DNA from: Alphaproteobacteria bacterium
GTDB taxonomy: Bacteria; Pseudomonadota; Alphaproteobacteria; DSM-16000; Inquilinaceae
DNA: 64,000 bases
Reading direction: 5' to 3'
NCBI GenBank assembly: GCA_028277405.1
Contig: JANQGH010000069.1
Location: forward strand, 62,001-126,000
Shown here: in pieces, positions 1 through 9,410 of the stretch
Position numbering within the stretch: position 1 is the stretch's first letter
Layout of the letters: the number at the start of each line of letters is the position of its first letter
Notes under the pieces: generated by a model
Databases searched by the model: none
Seen by the model: only the letters and a program-made list of their open reading frames with translations
What the model was told of the DNA's origin: nothing
Position numbers and translations under genes: made by a program

Positions 1-2943
1 CTCTATATGAGCAGCCAGTCCACCGGCGACGGCAGCCTTGCGCTGACCGTGACTTTCGCGCTGGGCACGGATCTCGATATCGCGCAAGTACTGGTGCAGA
101 ACCGGGTTGCGGTGGCCGAGGCGCAGTTGCCGGAGGAGGTGCGCCGTCTCGGTGTGACGGTGGCCAAGAACTCGCCGGACATGTTGATGGTCATCCATTT
201 GACCTCGCCCGACGGCACGCGCGACCAGCTCTACCTCTCCAACTACGCCACGCTGCAGGTGCGCGACGTGCTGGCCAGGCTTGACGGCGTCGGCAATGTC
301 CAGATCTTCGGCGCGCGCGAGTATGCCATGCGCATCTGGTTGAACCCGGAACTGCTGCGCGCCCGTGATCTGACGGCCAGCGACGTCGTCGACGCCATCC
401 GGTCCCAGAACGTTCAGATTGCATCGGGTTCGCTGAACCAGCCGCCGGTGCCGCAGGCAGCGGCCTTTCAGATGAACATCGAGGCTTTGGGCCGCCTGCG
501 CGACGTCGACGAGTTCGAACAGATCATCGTGCAGACCGACGACCAAGGCCGCATCACCCGGCTGGGCGACGTCGCGCGCATCGAGATCGCGGCCCAGGAC
601 TATAACCAGACAAGCTATCTGAACGACGAACAGGCCGTGGCGATGGCGATCTTCCAGCGCCCCGGCTCCAACGCGCTGGAAACCGCCGATCTGCTGCAGG
701 CCCAGATGGCCGAACTGGCGCAGAACTTCCCCTCCGGCGTGGCGTACGAAATCGTCTACAACCCGACCGAGTTCATCGCGGAGTCCGTCGACGCGGTTGT
801 CGTGACGATCTTTGAGGCGGTCGCGCTGGTCGTGATCGTCGTTGTCCTGTTCCTGCAGAATCTGCGTGCCTCGATCGTGCCGATCCTGGCCATTCCGATC
901 TCGCTGATCGGCGCGTTCACGGTGCTGTCGGCTGTCGGCTATTCACTGAACACGCTGTCCCTGTTTGGCCTGGTGCTGGCCATCGGCATTGTGGTCGACG
1001 ACGCCATCGTCGTGGTCGAGAATGTCGAACGGCACATCCGTAACGGCCTCTCGCCCAAGGACGCCGCGCACAGGACCATGGACGAGGTCTCCGGCGCCCT
1101 GGTCGCGATCGCGCTGGTGCTGTCGGCGGTCTTCATTCCCGCGGCCTTCGTCACCGGCATCACCGGCGAGTTCTACCGCCAGTTCGCCGTGACCATCGCC
1201 ACGGCGACGGTGATCTCGGCCGTGGTCTCTTTGACCTTGAGCCCTGCGCTGTGCGCCATCCTGTTCAAGCCCCATCGCGAGGCGACGCGCCCCCGCTCGC
1301 TGTTCGGCTGGCTGATGTACCCGTTCAGCCGGTTTTCGCGCGGCTTCAACTGGTCGTTCGACAAGCTGTCGCTGGGTTATGGCGGCCTGACGCGGCGGAT
1401 CGCGCGGCTGCCGATCCTGACCGGGCTGGTCTATGCCGGGCTGATTGCGCTGACGTTCTTTCAGTTCGAAAGCGCGCCGACCGGCTTCATTCCGGAACAG
1501 GACCAGGGCTATCTGATCACCGTCATTCAACTGCCGCCCGGCGCCTCGCTGGAGCGCACGGATGCCGTCATACGCGAGGCTTCCGATCGGCTGCGCCAGA
1601 TCGACGGCGTTTCCAACACGGTCGCCTTCGGCGGGTTCGACGGCGCGACCTTCACCAACGCGTCCAATGCCGGGGCCATCTTCACGACCCTCGTGCCGTT
1701 CAGCGAGCGGCCGGGTGTCAGCGCCTTTGCCTTGCTGGGCGAGATCAACGCGCGGCTTGCCGACATCCAAGAGGCGTTCATCCTGACGGTACCGCCACCG
1801 CCCGTGCAAGGCATCGGCAACACGGGCGGCTTCATGATGATGGTCCAGGACCGCCGCGGGCGCGGCCTGCCAGCGCTGGAGCAGGCAGTCGGCGAACTGG
1901 TCGCGGCGGCCAACCAGTCGCCCGACGCGGTCGGCGTGTTTTCGCTGTTCAACACGCGCACACCCAGGATCTATGCCGACCTCGACCGGGTCCGGGCCGA
2001 GATGCTGGGGGTTCCGGCCGACCAGCTGTTCGAAACCTTGGAGATCTATCTCGGCTCGGCCTACGTCAACGACTTCACCTTCCTCGGCCGGCCCTTCCAG
2101 GTTACCGCCCAGGCCGACGGGTCCTTCCGGCAGACCGTCGACGACATCGCCGACCTGCGCACCCGGAACGCCTATGGCCAGATGGTGCCGATCGGCGCCG
2201 TGGCGGAGTTCAGCAATGTAACCGGGCCGCACCGGGTGGCGCGTTACAATCTCTACAGCGCCGCCGAAGTACAGGGCAATGCCGCGCCCGGCGTGGCCAG
2301 CGGCACCGCGTTGCAGGCCATGGCGGCGCTTGCCGACACCACCCTGCCCGACGGCTTCGGCTTCGAATGGACCGGCCTCGCCTATCAGGAGGTGCAGGCC
2401 AGCGGCGGCCTTTGGATCTTCGCGCTTTCGGTCGTGTTCGTGTTCCTGCTGCTGGCCGCGCAGTACGAGAGCTGGTCCCTGCCCCTGTCGGTGATCCTGA
2501 TCGTGCCGATGTGCCTGCTGGCCGGCGTGACCGGGCTGCAAATCGCCAATTTCCCCGTCGACGTGCTGGCCCAGGTCGGCTTTATCGTGCTGGTCGGATT
2601 GGCGGCGAAGAACGCCATCCTGATCGTCGAGTTCGCCCGCCAAGGCGAGGCACGCGGCGAATCGCTCGTCGATGCGGCGGTGAACGCGGCGCGTACCCGA
2701 TTGCGTCCGATTCTGATGACGTCGTTTGCCTTCATTCTGGGCGTCGTACCGCTCGTGATTGCCCAGGGCGCAGGCGCGGAGATGCGCCAGACGCTCGGCA
2801 CGGCGGTCTTCGCCGGCATGATCGGCGTCACGGTCTTCGGGCTGCTCTTCACCCCGGCCTTTTTCACCATGGTCCGGGGCGTCTCACGCCTAATCCATCG
2901 TCGCAAGCCCGAGGCGGCGGCGACGGCTGCCGATACGCCTTAG
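1..2943 (+). CDS. RND efflux pump inner-membrane permease (AcrB/MexB-like), 5' truncated by window edge
   Basis: Proton-driven inner-membrane subunit of a tripartite RND multidrug-type efflux pump. The frame is open from base 1, and the first residues (LYMSSQSTGDGS) correspond to the porter domain about 85 residues into AcrB, so the true start and TM1 are outside the window. Visible parts are porter subdomains (about residues 1-240), a helix bundle with the paired aspartates of the proton relay in GIVVDDAIVVVENVE, a second periplasmic loop (about 480-800), and a last helix bundle with the conserved lysine in GLAAKNAILIVEF. The C-terminus is complete, ending at TAG. Adaptor and outer-membrane genes, if linked, must lie upstream. 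The family call is secure; the exported substrates cannot be told. Confidence 0.95.
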   Translation, partial: LYMSSQSTGDGSLALTVTFALGTDLDIAQVLVQNRVAVAEAQLPEEVRRLGVTVAKNSPDMLMVIHLTSPDGTRDQLYLSNYATLQVRDVLARLDGVGNVQIFGAREYAMRIWLNPELLRARDLTASDVVDAIRSQNVQIASGSLNQPPVPQAAAFQMNIEALGRLRDVDEFEQIIVQTDDQGRITRLGDVARIEIAAQDYNQTSYLNDEQAVAMAIFQRPGSNALETADLLQAQMAELAQNFPSGVAYEIVYNPTEFIAESVDAVVVTIFEAVALVVIVVVLFLQNLRASIVPILAIPISLIGAFTVLSAVGYSLNTLSLFGLVLAIGIVVDDAIVVVENVERHIRNGLSPKDAAHRTMDEVSGALVAIALVLSAVFIPAAFVTGITGEFYRQFAVTIATATVISAVVSLTLSPALCAILFKPHREATRPRSLFGWLMYPFSRFSRGFNWSFDKLSLGYGGLTRRIARLPILTGLVYAGLIALTFFQFESAPTGFIPEQDQGYLITVIQLPPGASLERTDAVIREASDRLRQIDGVSNTVAFGGFDGATFTNASNAGAIFTTLVPFSERPGVSAFALLGEINARLADIQEAFILTVPPPPVQGIGNTGGFMMMVQDRRGRGLPALEQAVGELVAAANQSPDAVGVFSLFNTRTPRIYADLDRVRAEMLGVPADQLFETLEIYLGSAYVNDFTFLGRPFQVTAQADGSFRQTVDDIADLRTRNAYGQMVPIGAVAEFSNVTGPHRVARYNLYSAAEVQGNAAPGVASGTALQAMAALADTTLPDGFGFEWTGLAYQEVQASGGLWIFALSVVFVFLLLAAQYESWSLPLSVILIVPMCLLAGVTGLQIANFPVDVLAQVGFIVLVGLAAKNAILIVEFARQGEARGESLVDAAVNAARTRLRPILMTSFAFILGVVPLVIAQGAGAEMRQTLGTAVFAGMIGVTVFGLLFTPAFFTMVRGVSRLIHRRKPEAAATAADTP

Positions 2944-2964
2944 AGCCGGCGGCTGCCGGTAGGG

Positions 2965-3429
2965 TTACCGGATGAAGCCGCCGGCTTCGACCATATAGGT
3001 CGGTTGGGCGCCGGCAATTTCCTGGCGCAGCGCGGGACTGGGGTCACCATTGACGAACATCTGCGCGGAGTCGAGCAACGGCATCAGCCGATCGGCGAAG
3101 TTGGCGTTGAACGATGCGAGGTGGGTCAAAGCCGCTTCGGAACTCTCGTAGCGCTCGCGAAGATGGCCTGTCGTGCCGTCCTCGCTGATGGTCCAGTGGT
3201 ATTCCAGCGTGCCAGGCTCGTTGGCCTCGGCCCGGCTCGCCATCTCGGCGATCAAGTCCCTCAGGGCGTCCACCTGCCCTGCCTTGATGGTCACGGCGTA
3301 CATCCAGGAAACCTCTGAGCCCATCGTGTCATCCTCCCCTTGAGCGTTGGAAACGGCGTGACCGGCAAACACCGAAACGGCCGACAATGCAATGATAACC
3401 GCGCCGACAAGCATTACCCTACTCATCAT
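2965..3429 (-). CDS. Exported protein with antibiotic-biosynthesis-monooxygenase (ABM)-like fold
   Basis: 154 residues. An N-terminal hydrophobic segment (MLVGAVIIALSAVSVFAG) looks like a signal peptide. The mature part has the pattern of the dimeric alpha/beta-barrel ABM family: a first strand (WMYAVTIKAG), a helix (VDALRDLIAEMASRAE), then GTLEYHWTISEDG, followed by ERYESSEAALTHLASFNANF. Such proteins include small monooxygenases and many uncharacterised members, and no catalytic residues are diagnostic. It converges on the RND gene and is transcribed away from the repeat element to its right. A periplasmic location is inferred from the leader. Function is unknown beyond the fold. Confidence 0.7.
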   Translation of the reverse strand: MMSRVMLVGAVIIALSAVSVFAGHAVSNAQGEDDTMGSEVSWMYAVTIKAGQVDALRDLIAEMASRAEANEPGTLEYHWTISEDGTTGHLRERYESSEAALTHLASFNANFADRLMPLLDSAQMFVNGDPSPALRQEIAGAQPTYMVEAGGFIR

Positions 3430-3533
3430 CGAAGTGCTCCTCTAGCCAATGCCTATGGCCCAAACGGCCAACGTGGAACCTGAAGATCTACCCGAATCGA
3501 AGTCGCGTAACATCAAATCGGTCCCCGGGTCTA

Positions 3534-3796
3534 ATACCAAGGAGCGTTGATAATGACCCATGGGATGGCGGCCAAATCGGTTCACGGCAAGGCGCGGCGC
3601 GCGGCGCGATGCGGTGCATCGGGCAAGCGGCGTAACGCAGCCGTGAAGCGATTTGGCCCCACCGAAGGCCGCGTTGTCTTGCCCGCTGGCTGCGTTGCGC
3701 GCCGCTTGTGGTGCATCCACACCACGGCGCGACACGCTCCTTTCCAGCCGACAAGACAACGCGGTCACATGAGTCATTATCAACGCTCCTTGGTAT
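3534..3796. mobile_element. MITE-like element, 263 bp with 27-bp terminal inverted repeats
   Basis: The two ends (3534-3560 and 3770-3796) are inverted copies of each other with one mismatch in 27; the outer end reads ATACCAAGGAGCGTTGATAA. Inside, further inverted pairs are visible: a CCAAATCGGTTCACGGC-like stretch near 3572 against GCCGTGAAGCGATTTGG near 3640, and GACAAGACAACGCGG near 3748 against its complement near 3670. The transcript or single strand would therefore fold extensively. No transposase is encoded. It fits a non-autonomous miniature inverted-repeat element placed between two convergently spaced genes. The exact target duplication is unclear because the flanks are TA-rich. Confidence 0.7.
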
Positions 3797-3953
3797 AATT
3801 GCGGCGCTCCGTTGAAACAACTGAAACAAAGAAAGGGCGCCTAAGAAATATGGCGGAAATGCTGGGCGATTAGCGTCGCGTTTACACAGACGCAAACGAC
3901 CCCATCGCCTTGGCCGCAAGGGCCGAGGCTGAAAGACCAGGAAGGAGCATTTC

Positions 3954-4901
3954 ATGATGGCCAAGTATCGCGCCCGCCTGCCGCAATTGAACGGCACCAT
4001 GTTTTTGACCGATGGCGGCATTGAAACCACGCTGATTTTTCACGATGGGTTCGACCTGCCCCATTTCGCCGCCTTCGATTTGCTGCGCGACCAAAAGGGC
4101 AAGGAGGCGCTGCACCGATACTATCGCCGCTATGCCGAAATCGCCCGCGCCAAGCAGCTTGGCTTCATCCTGGAAAGCGCGACCTGGCGGGCCAGCCCGG
4201 ACTGGGGCGCCAAGATGGGCTACTCGCCCGAAGAGTTGAACGACGCCAACCGCAACGCGATCGCGCTGCTGAGCGAGGTTCGCGAAAGCTATGAAACCGC
4301 ACAAACCCCGATCGTCATCAGCGGCTGCATCGGCCCGCGCGGCGACGGCTACGACCCGGGCGAGATCATGAGCGCGCGCGAGGCGCAAAGCTATCACCGT
4401 CATCAGATCGCGGCGTTCAAGGACACGCAAGCCGATATGATCACGGCGATCACCATGACCAACATCAACGAGGCCATTGGCATCACGCGGGCGGCGGCGG
4501 AGGCGTCGATGCCGGTGGTGATCTCGTTCACGGTGGAAACGGACGGGCGGCTGCCGTCGGGCGACAGCCTGCGCGCCGCCATCGGCACGGTCGACGCCGT
4601 GACCGACAACCCGCCGGCCTATTACATGATCAACTGCGCCCATCCGAGCCATTTCAGCCAAGAGCTGACAGGCAACGAGCTGTGGCTCGACCGCATTCGC
4701 GGCGTCCGCGCCAACGCCTCGCGCATGAGCCATGCGGAGCTGGACGAGGCCGAGGAGCTGGACGACGGCAACCCGCTGGAGCTGGGCGACGATCACAGGG
4801 AACTGCGCCGGCTGCTGCAGCGGCTGAACGTCTATGGCGGCTGCTGCGGCACCGACCACCGCCATGTCGAGGCCATCGCCAACGCCTGCCTGGCGGCCTG
4901 A
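3954..4901 (+). CDS. Homocysteine S-methyltransferase family protein
   Basis: 315 residues, the usual length for the zinc-dependent MmuM/BHMT family, which moves a methyl group from S-methylmethionine, betaine or similar donors to homocysteine in the cytoplasm. The three zinc-ligand cysteines are present: C228 in MINCAHP, and C297/C298 in VYGGCCGTDHRHV. The N-terminal LTDGGIETTLIF block matches the barrel start. A strong AGGAG lies about 10 bases before the ATG; a second ATG follows directly. It stands alone between the MITE-like element and a tiny membrane peptide gene. The donor cannot be read from sequence. Confidence 0.88.
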   Translation: MMAKYRARLPQLNGTMFLTDGGIETTLIFHDGFDLPHFAAFDLLRDQKGKEALHRYYRRYAEIARAKQLGFILESATWRASPDWGAKMGYSPEELNDANRNAIALLSEVRESYETAQTPIVISGCIGPRGDGYDPGEIMSAREAQSYHRHQIAAFKDTQADMITAITMTNINEAIGITRAAAEASMPVVISFTVETDGRLPSGDSLRAAIGTVDAVTDNPPAYYMINCAHPSHFSQELTGNELWLDRIRGVRANASRMSHAELDEAEELDDGNPLELGDDHRELRRLLQRLNVYGGCCGTDHRHVEAIANACLAA

Positions 4902-5003
4902 TGCCCTATGACCGCCGTCACTGACGGGGCCCGCAGGAACGAGGATTATCGGAGTATGGATCGCGAGAGGCTTGATTGAGGCTCTCGCGCGGGGAGAAGA
5001 AAA

Positions 5004-5081
5004 ATGGATCTGAGATCAAACATTGCCGTGCTGGTGTTCGCAGCCGCGTTCTTTGCGGTCGCGGCCATCATCGCTGCGTAA
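5004..5081 (+). CDS. Possible 25-residue single-pass membrane peptide
   Basis: An ATG about 8 bases after a GGGGAG motif opens a 25-codon frame ending in TAA. The peptide has a short charged N-terminus (MDLRSN) followed by an uninterrupted hydrophobic, alanine-rich stretch able to span a membrane once. Downstream, at 5092-5103, is a perfect 12-bp palindrome GACACCGGTGTC. Small single-pass proteins of this type are often missed in annotation. No homologue is recognised, so the call rests on the ribosome-binding site and the composition alone. Confidence 0.4.
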   Translation: MDLRSNIAVLVFAAAFFAVAAIIAA

Positions 5082-5117
5082 ACATCTCTGCTGACACCGG
5101 TGTCGCTGGCGCCGGTG

Positions 5118-6914
5118 TCAACCGAGATGATGAACCGGCTCCATGCCATAGACCGGCGTGGCAATGCCCTCCAGCCGAGCCTTCAACTGCAACGCCAAGT
5201 ACTGCGAATAGTGCCGTGACTGGTGCAGGTTGCCGCCATGGAACCATAGGGCCTCCTGGTGGGTCGGCTTCCACATGTTGCGCTGTTCGCCCTCCCAGGG
5301 TCCTGGATCATAGGTCGTGTCGGAGCCCAAGCCCCAGCACTTGCCGACCTTGTCGGCGACCTCTTGCGAGATCAGCAGCGCGGCCCAACCATTCATGGAC
5401 CCGTAGCCGGTGCAATAGACGATGAGATCGGCGTCGAGCGCGGTGCCGTCGCTCAACACCAGGCCGGTCTCCGTGATCTCCTTGATGCTGACCCTGCTCT
5501 TCAGCTTGATCTTGCCGTCGGCAACCATGTCGGACGCACCGACATCGATGTAATAGCCGCTGCCCCGCCGCATGTACTTCATCGGCAGGCCGGTCCCGTC
5601 ATCGCCGAAATCCAGCATGAAGCCGACCTTCTCCAGACGTTTCAGCAGGTCCGCATCCTTCTTGGCGACGGCCTCCGCCATCGGCTTTTGCACGTCGGCC
5701 ATCAGGGCATAGGGCATCGATGCCGAGATCAGATCGGCCTTTTCCGTGGTGATGCCGGACGCGATCGCCTTTTCGGAATAGAGCGCGCCGAAATTCACCC
5801 GCGTGAAGTTCTCAGAGCCGACGATGCAGGTCGAGGAGCGCTGCAGCATCGTGACGTCGGCGCCGTGTTCCCACAAATCGGCGGCGATATCGTGCGCCGA
5901 GGTGTTGGAGCCGACGACGATGCATTTCTTGCCGGCGTAGGCCTCGCCGCCGGGATGTTTGCTGGAATGGTGCTGTTCGCCCTTGAAGCGCTCGGCACCG
6001 GGAAACTTGGGCTCGTTGGGCATGCCGGACATGCCGGTCGCCAGAACCAGTTGCTTGGGCCTCAGCGTGATGGTCTCGCCGTTCCGTTCGACGGTGACGA
6101 TCCATTCGCCGGCGGCCTCGTCATAGCGGGCGTTCTTGCACTCCGTGCTGCCCCAATAGTTCAGCTCCATCACCTTGGCGTACATTTCCAGCCAATCGCC
6201 CAGCTTGTCCTTGGGCGAAAAGATCGGCCAGTTTTCCGGGAACGGAATGTAGGGCAGATGGTCGTACCAGACCGGGTCGTGCAGACAGAGCGATCTGTAG
6301 CGCTTGCGCCACGAGTCCCCGGGCCGCTCGTTCTTTTCAATAATGATCGTGGGAACGTCGAGTTGTTTCAGCCGCGCGCCCAACGCGATGCCCCCCTGCC
6401 CGCCGCCGATGATGACGCAGTAGGGCTGCTTGGTATGACCGAGCGTGGCTTCCTCTTCGAGCTTTTCCTCAAGCCAGCTTTTGCGCCCAGCCACGTAACC
6501 GAAGGCGTGGCCGTTGGGGCGCGTCGCACCCTTATGCTCCTCGAAACCTTTCAGCTCTTCCGTCGTGGTCAGCAAGGTCCAGCACTTGCCGCCTTTCAGA
6601 CGGACATGCGCGACGCCACGGCCGACCTCGGTCTCGAAGGCGGCCCAGGCCTCCGTGGTCGTCCCGGCGACCGTCGCATCCTCGGTCAGGTGCCAACTGC
6701 GTGGCTGTACCCGCTCAAGGTTCGCATCCAGCATCGCCTTGACCGCGTCCCTGCCCTCGACGGTTTTGATGTTCCAAGTGAAGGCGATGAGGTCGCGCCA
6801 GTAGCATTCCTCGCCGAACAAGTCGGCCGCGCCGGCGGTGTCGTTGCGCGCCAGCGCGGCGGCAAAGGTCTCAAGCCAAGCGTTGACCCGCTCGGTCGGC
6901 GTTGCCTCGGTCAT
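5118..6914 (-). CDS. Flavin-containing monooxygenase with N-terminal NTF2/SnoaL-like domain
   Basis: 598 residues. Residues about 5-125 form an NTF2-like domain (VNAWLETFAAALARND, then a WRDLIAFTW region). The rest is a class B flavoprotein monooxygenase: FAD Rossmann motif IIGGGQGGIALG at about 168-180, an FMO-type block around SWRKRYRSLCLHDP, an NADPH-binding motif VVGSNTSAHDIA at about 333-344, and a late ATG-like motif VYCTGYGSMNGW. Such enzymes are NADPH- and O2-dependent oxygenases of ketones, amines or sulfides; this NTF2 fusion architecture is common among bacterial FMO-like proteins. The gene is monocistronic on the minus strand. The substrate is unknown. Confidence 0.9.
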   Translation of the reverse strand: MTEATPTERVNAWLETFAAALARNDTAGAADLFGEECYWRDLIAFTWNIKTVEGRDAVKAMLDANLERVQPRSWHLTEDATVAGTTTEAWAAFETEVGRGVAHVRLKGGKCWTLLTTTEELKGFEEHKGATRPNGHAFGYVAGRKSWLEEKLEEEATLGHTKQPYCVIIGGGQGGIALGARLKQLDVPTIIIEKNERPGDSWRKRYRSLCLHDPVWYDHLPYIPFPENWPIFSPKDKLGDWLEMYAKVMELNYWGSTECKNARYDEAAGEWIVTVERNGETITLRPKQLVLATGMSGMPNEPKFPGAERFKGEQHHSSKHPGGEAYAGKKCIVVGSNTSAHDIAADLWEHGADVTMLQRSSTCIVGSENFTRVNFGALYSEKAIASGITTEKADLISASMPYALMADVQKPMAEAVAKKDADLLKRLEKVGFMLDFGDDGTGLPMKYMRRGSGYYIDVGASDMVADGKIKLKSRVSIKEITETGLVLSDGTALDADLIVYCTGYGSMNGWAALLISQEVADKVGKCWGLGSDTTYDPGPWEGEQRNMWKPTHQEALWFHGGNLHQSRHYSQYLALQLKARLEGIATPVYGMEPVHHLG

Positions 6915-7297
6915 GCGATCCTGTCCCTGTCGTCTCTTCGAACGCTGGGGTCATTGTCGACCAGCTGCCGAGATGAAGACAAGCGACTTGCTGAACCGGC
7001 GAAAGCCAAAGCCTCTTGAAGGATGGCCGCCAGGCCGGTGGCCTCTCTATGCGTTCCCTATCGAAGCACCACCACCCAAGGCGGAATGCCGTACTGAACG
7101 CACCGGCACGGCTTCGTTGCGATTCGGTCTGGCCCGTTGCGGGGCGCGACGCCAGCGACGGCTGAGTGGTCGGTTCGTGCGTTGCACTGAACACCGCGGT
7201 CGCTCGTCGTCAGTTGACGGCGCGATCACCACCGTTGAGAGTTGTCGCTGCATTCCAACATTGCAGCCACCGCCAATCCAGCGACCAGGGCGATCGC
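6915..7297. other. Intergenic region between divergent monooxygenase and transporter genes
   Basis: 383 bases between two divergently transcribed genes, so both promoters must lie here. I see no convincing -35/-10 pair, no long palindrome and no coding-like stretch with a ribosome-binding site. Small open frames on both strands are interrupted and lack family signatures. Confidence 0.5.
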
Positions 7298-8578
7298 ATG
7301 CCAAATGACCAAACGGTTCGCGACGCGACACGGCCGCTGCCGCCTCGGCTGCTGGCGGCCGGCGCCATCGGCACCGGGCTCGAATTCTACGACCTGATCG
7401 TCTACGGCCTGATGGCCGCCACCTTGGCGCCGCTGTTCTTCCCATCGGAGAGCGCCAGCGCTTCCTTGATCGCGGTGTTTGCCGCCTTTGCGGTCGGTCT
7501 GATCGCGCGGATAGCGGGCGGCGCGATCTTCGGCTGGCTGGCGGACCGGTTTACCCGCCGGGCGTCGTTGATCGGATCGATCCTCACAATGGCGGTCAGC
7601 AGCGGGCTGCTGGCCGTCCTGCCGACTTTCGCAACAATTGGCGTGGCAGCACCGATTCTATTGGTTGTGTTGAGGCTGGCTCAAGGCTTGGCCGTCGGTG
7701 GCGAGTTGGGCGTGTCATATGTCTTTGTGCGCGAACATGCGCCGAAGCGTCATCGGGTGACGGCCATGAGCGCCGTCGGCGCGGGCCCTGCCCTGGGCAT
7801 CCTGTTCAGCGCGTCCGTCGTCGCCGTGCTGCACCTCGCCCTGACCGACGAGCAGTTCACCAGTTTCGGCTGGCGCATTGCGTTCGGGCTTGGCGTGGTC
7901 ATCGCTCTTGTCGGCCTGCTGATACGCCGACGGGTCGGCGACCAAGCAGTTACGGCGGCGGCAGGAAGAAAAATCTGGTTCGACGCGGCCCGCCAGAGCG
8001 GCCGAATGATCCTGAACGTGCTGGCGCTTGCCGGCATCGCGGTCGGTTTCGTCGGCTTGTTCGTCTTCGTGCCGACCTGGGCGGTGGTGACGCTTCATGC
8101 CGACGCCCAGGCGGCCCATTTCGCACCGATCGCAGGCGCACTGGCGGCGCTGGTCGTGTTGCCGTTTTGCGGCAGGCTTGGCGATTACATCGGCGCGCGC
8201 ATTACCGCGCTGATCGGAACCGTCGTGCTGGCGGTTGCGCTCGTTCCACTGCTGTCTGTCTTCACCGAGGGATCGACGACGGCGATGGTGCTGGTCTTCT
8301 GCTTCCTGGGCGCCTTGACGTCCGTCTGCATACCGTCCATCGCCGCCCTGACCGTCGGGTTGTACCGGCACACCATTCGGGGCCTGAGCGCGTCGCTCGT
8401 CTTCAACGTCGCCTATGGTGCGATTGGCGGCACGACGCCGGTGATCGCCATGTGGTTGAACGAGACCACGGGCAATCCATTGGCCTTTGCCTGGTATCTG
8501 GCAGGGCTGTGCGTCCTGTCCTCTATTGTGCTGATCGCTCTTCGCCCTCAAAGCTTCGGCCCCCAAAGCTTCGACTGA
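7298..8578 (+). CDS. MFS transporter, metabolite:H+ symporter (MHS) type
   Basis: 426 residues with about 12 hydrophobic helices. The family hallmark is GTGLEFYDLIVYGLMAATLAPLF at the start of TM1, as in proline/betaine and shikimate symporters. The loop 2-3 motif GWLADRFTRRASL is present, as is RLAQGLAVGGELGVSYVFV. The frame is open for 44 codons further upstream, but the ATG at 7298 places the family start correctly and has AGGG a few bases before it. Likely a secondary importer of a small organic acid or osmolyte in the inner membrane. Substrate not deducible. Confidence 0.88.
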   Translation: MPNDQTVRDATRPLPPRLLAAGAIGTGLEFYDLIVYGLMAATLAPLFFPSESASASLIAVFAAFAVGLIARIAGGAIFGWLADRFTRRASLIGSILTMAVSSGLLAVLPTFATIGVAAPILLVVLRLAQGLAVGGELGVSYVFVREHAPKRHRVTAMSAVGAGPALGILFSASVVAVLHLALTDEQFTSFGWRIAFGLGVVIALVGLLIRRRVGDQAVTAAAGRKIWFDAARQSGRMILNVLALAGIAVGFVGLFVFVPTWAVVTLHADAQAAHFAPIAGALAALVVLPFCGRLGDYIGARITALIGTVVLAVALVPLLSVFTEGSTTAMVLVFCFLGALTSVCIPSIAALTVGLYRHTIRGLSASLVFNVAYGAIGGTTPVIAMWLNETTGNPLAFAWYLAGLCVLSSIVLIALRPQSFGPQSFD

Positions 8579-8650
8579 AATCGCGGCGCGACAAAGTGCC
8601 TGCGTGGGCACTAGTCTCGTTTTCTTTTGCCCGGCTAGCTTGGAGACATC

Positions 8651-9394
8651 ATGACCGACCGATCGGAGACAAGAGTTCTCGTGACCGGCGCGACCAGCGG
8701 GATTGGCGAAGGGATCGTCCGCGTTCTTCGCGCAGAATCTCTTGACGTCCTGGCGGTCGCCAGGCGCGCCGAACGGCTTGAGACGCTGGCCCGGGAGACG
8801 GGGTGCCGAACGATCGCGGCGGACGTGCGCGAAACCCAACGGCTGCAGGATGCCATCGAGCAGTTCGGCCCGGAGGTCGTCATCAACAATGCCGGGGTCG
8901 GCCACGGGATCATGGGGCTGGAGCAGATCGGCCTCGACCACATTCAAGAAGCCATCGAGGTCAATGTCATCGCGCCGATGCAAATCACCGCCCTTGCGCT
9001 TGCCGGCATGCGCAAGCGCCGGCGCGGTCACATCGTCAACATCGGCTCGATCGCCGGCCTGCATACCCTGACATCGGCGGTCTATGGGGGCAGCAAGGCG
9101 GCGGTGCATATGTTCAGCCAGAACCTTCGCCACGAGGTGCGGGGAACGGGCATTCGCGTGACTGAGATCTGCCCCGGCCGGGTGTCGTCGGAGTTTTATG
9201 ACAGCGCGCTTGGCGACCAAGAGCGGCTCGCGGCCGCGAAGCAAACCGGCATCGCCGAACTCAGCCCCGAGGACATTGGCCGCACGATCCTGTTCGCCAT
9301 AGAGGCGCCAGCCCATATGAACATCGCCACGATCGAGATTCTGCCGACCGAGCAGGCCGTCGGCGGCGTTGCCCTGACGCCGACCGAACCATAG
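8651..9394 (+). CDS. Short-chain dehydrogenase/reductase (YdfG-like)
   Basis: 247 residues, a classical SDR. It has nucleotide-binding TGATSGIG (12-19), NNAG (79-82), catalytic S133 (IGSIAG), Y145 and K149 (YGGSK). Arginines after the second strand (VARRAERL) favour NADP(H). It resembles the YdfG subgroup that oxidises 3-hydroxy acids and serine-like substrates. It follows the transporter by 72 bases in the same direction, so import and oxidation may be linked; that is inference. Confidence 0.88.
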   Translation: MTDRSETRVLVTGATSGIGEGIVRVLRAESLDVLAVARRAERLETLARETGCRTIAADVRETQRLQDAIEQFGPEVVINNAGVGHGIMGLEQIGLDHIQEAIEVNVIAPMQITALALAGMRKRRRGHIVNIGSIAGLHTLTSAVYGGSKAAVHMFSQNLRHEVRGTGIRVTEICPGRVSSEFYDSALGDQERLAAAKQTGIAELSPEDIGRTILFAIEAPAHMNIATIEILPTEQAVGGVALTPTEP

Positions 9395-9410
9395 GGCCCG
9401 CGATAGCCTG

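Noticed and set aside
1251-2975. A 574-codon frame overlapping the RND gene in another phase, and a similar antisense frame at 943-2643
   Set aside because: Arginine/alanine/proline-rich composition typical of shifted frames in high-GC genes, with no conserved domain.
5092-5103. Palindrome GACACCGGTGTC as an operator
   Set aside because: A single 12-bp palindrome in GC-rich DNA; a similar string occurs by chance inside cas9 near 59457. No second functional copy near a promoter.
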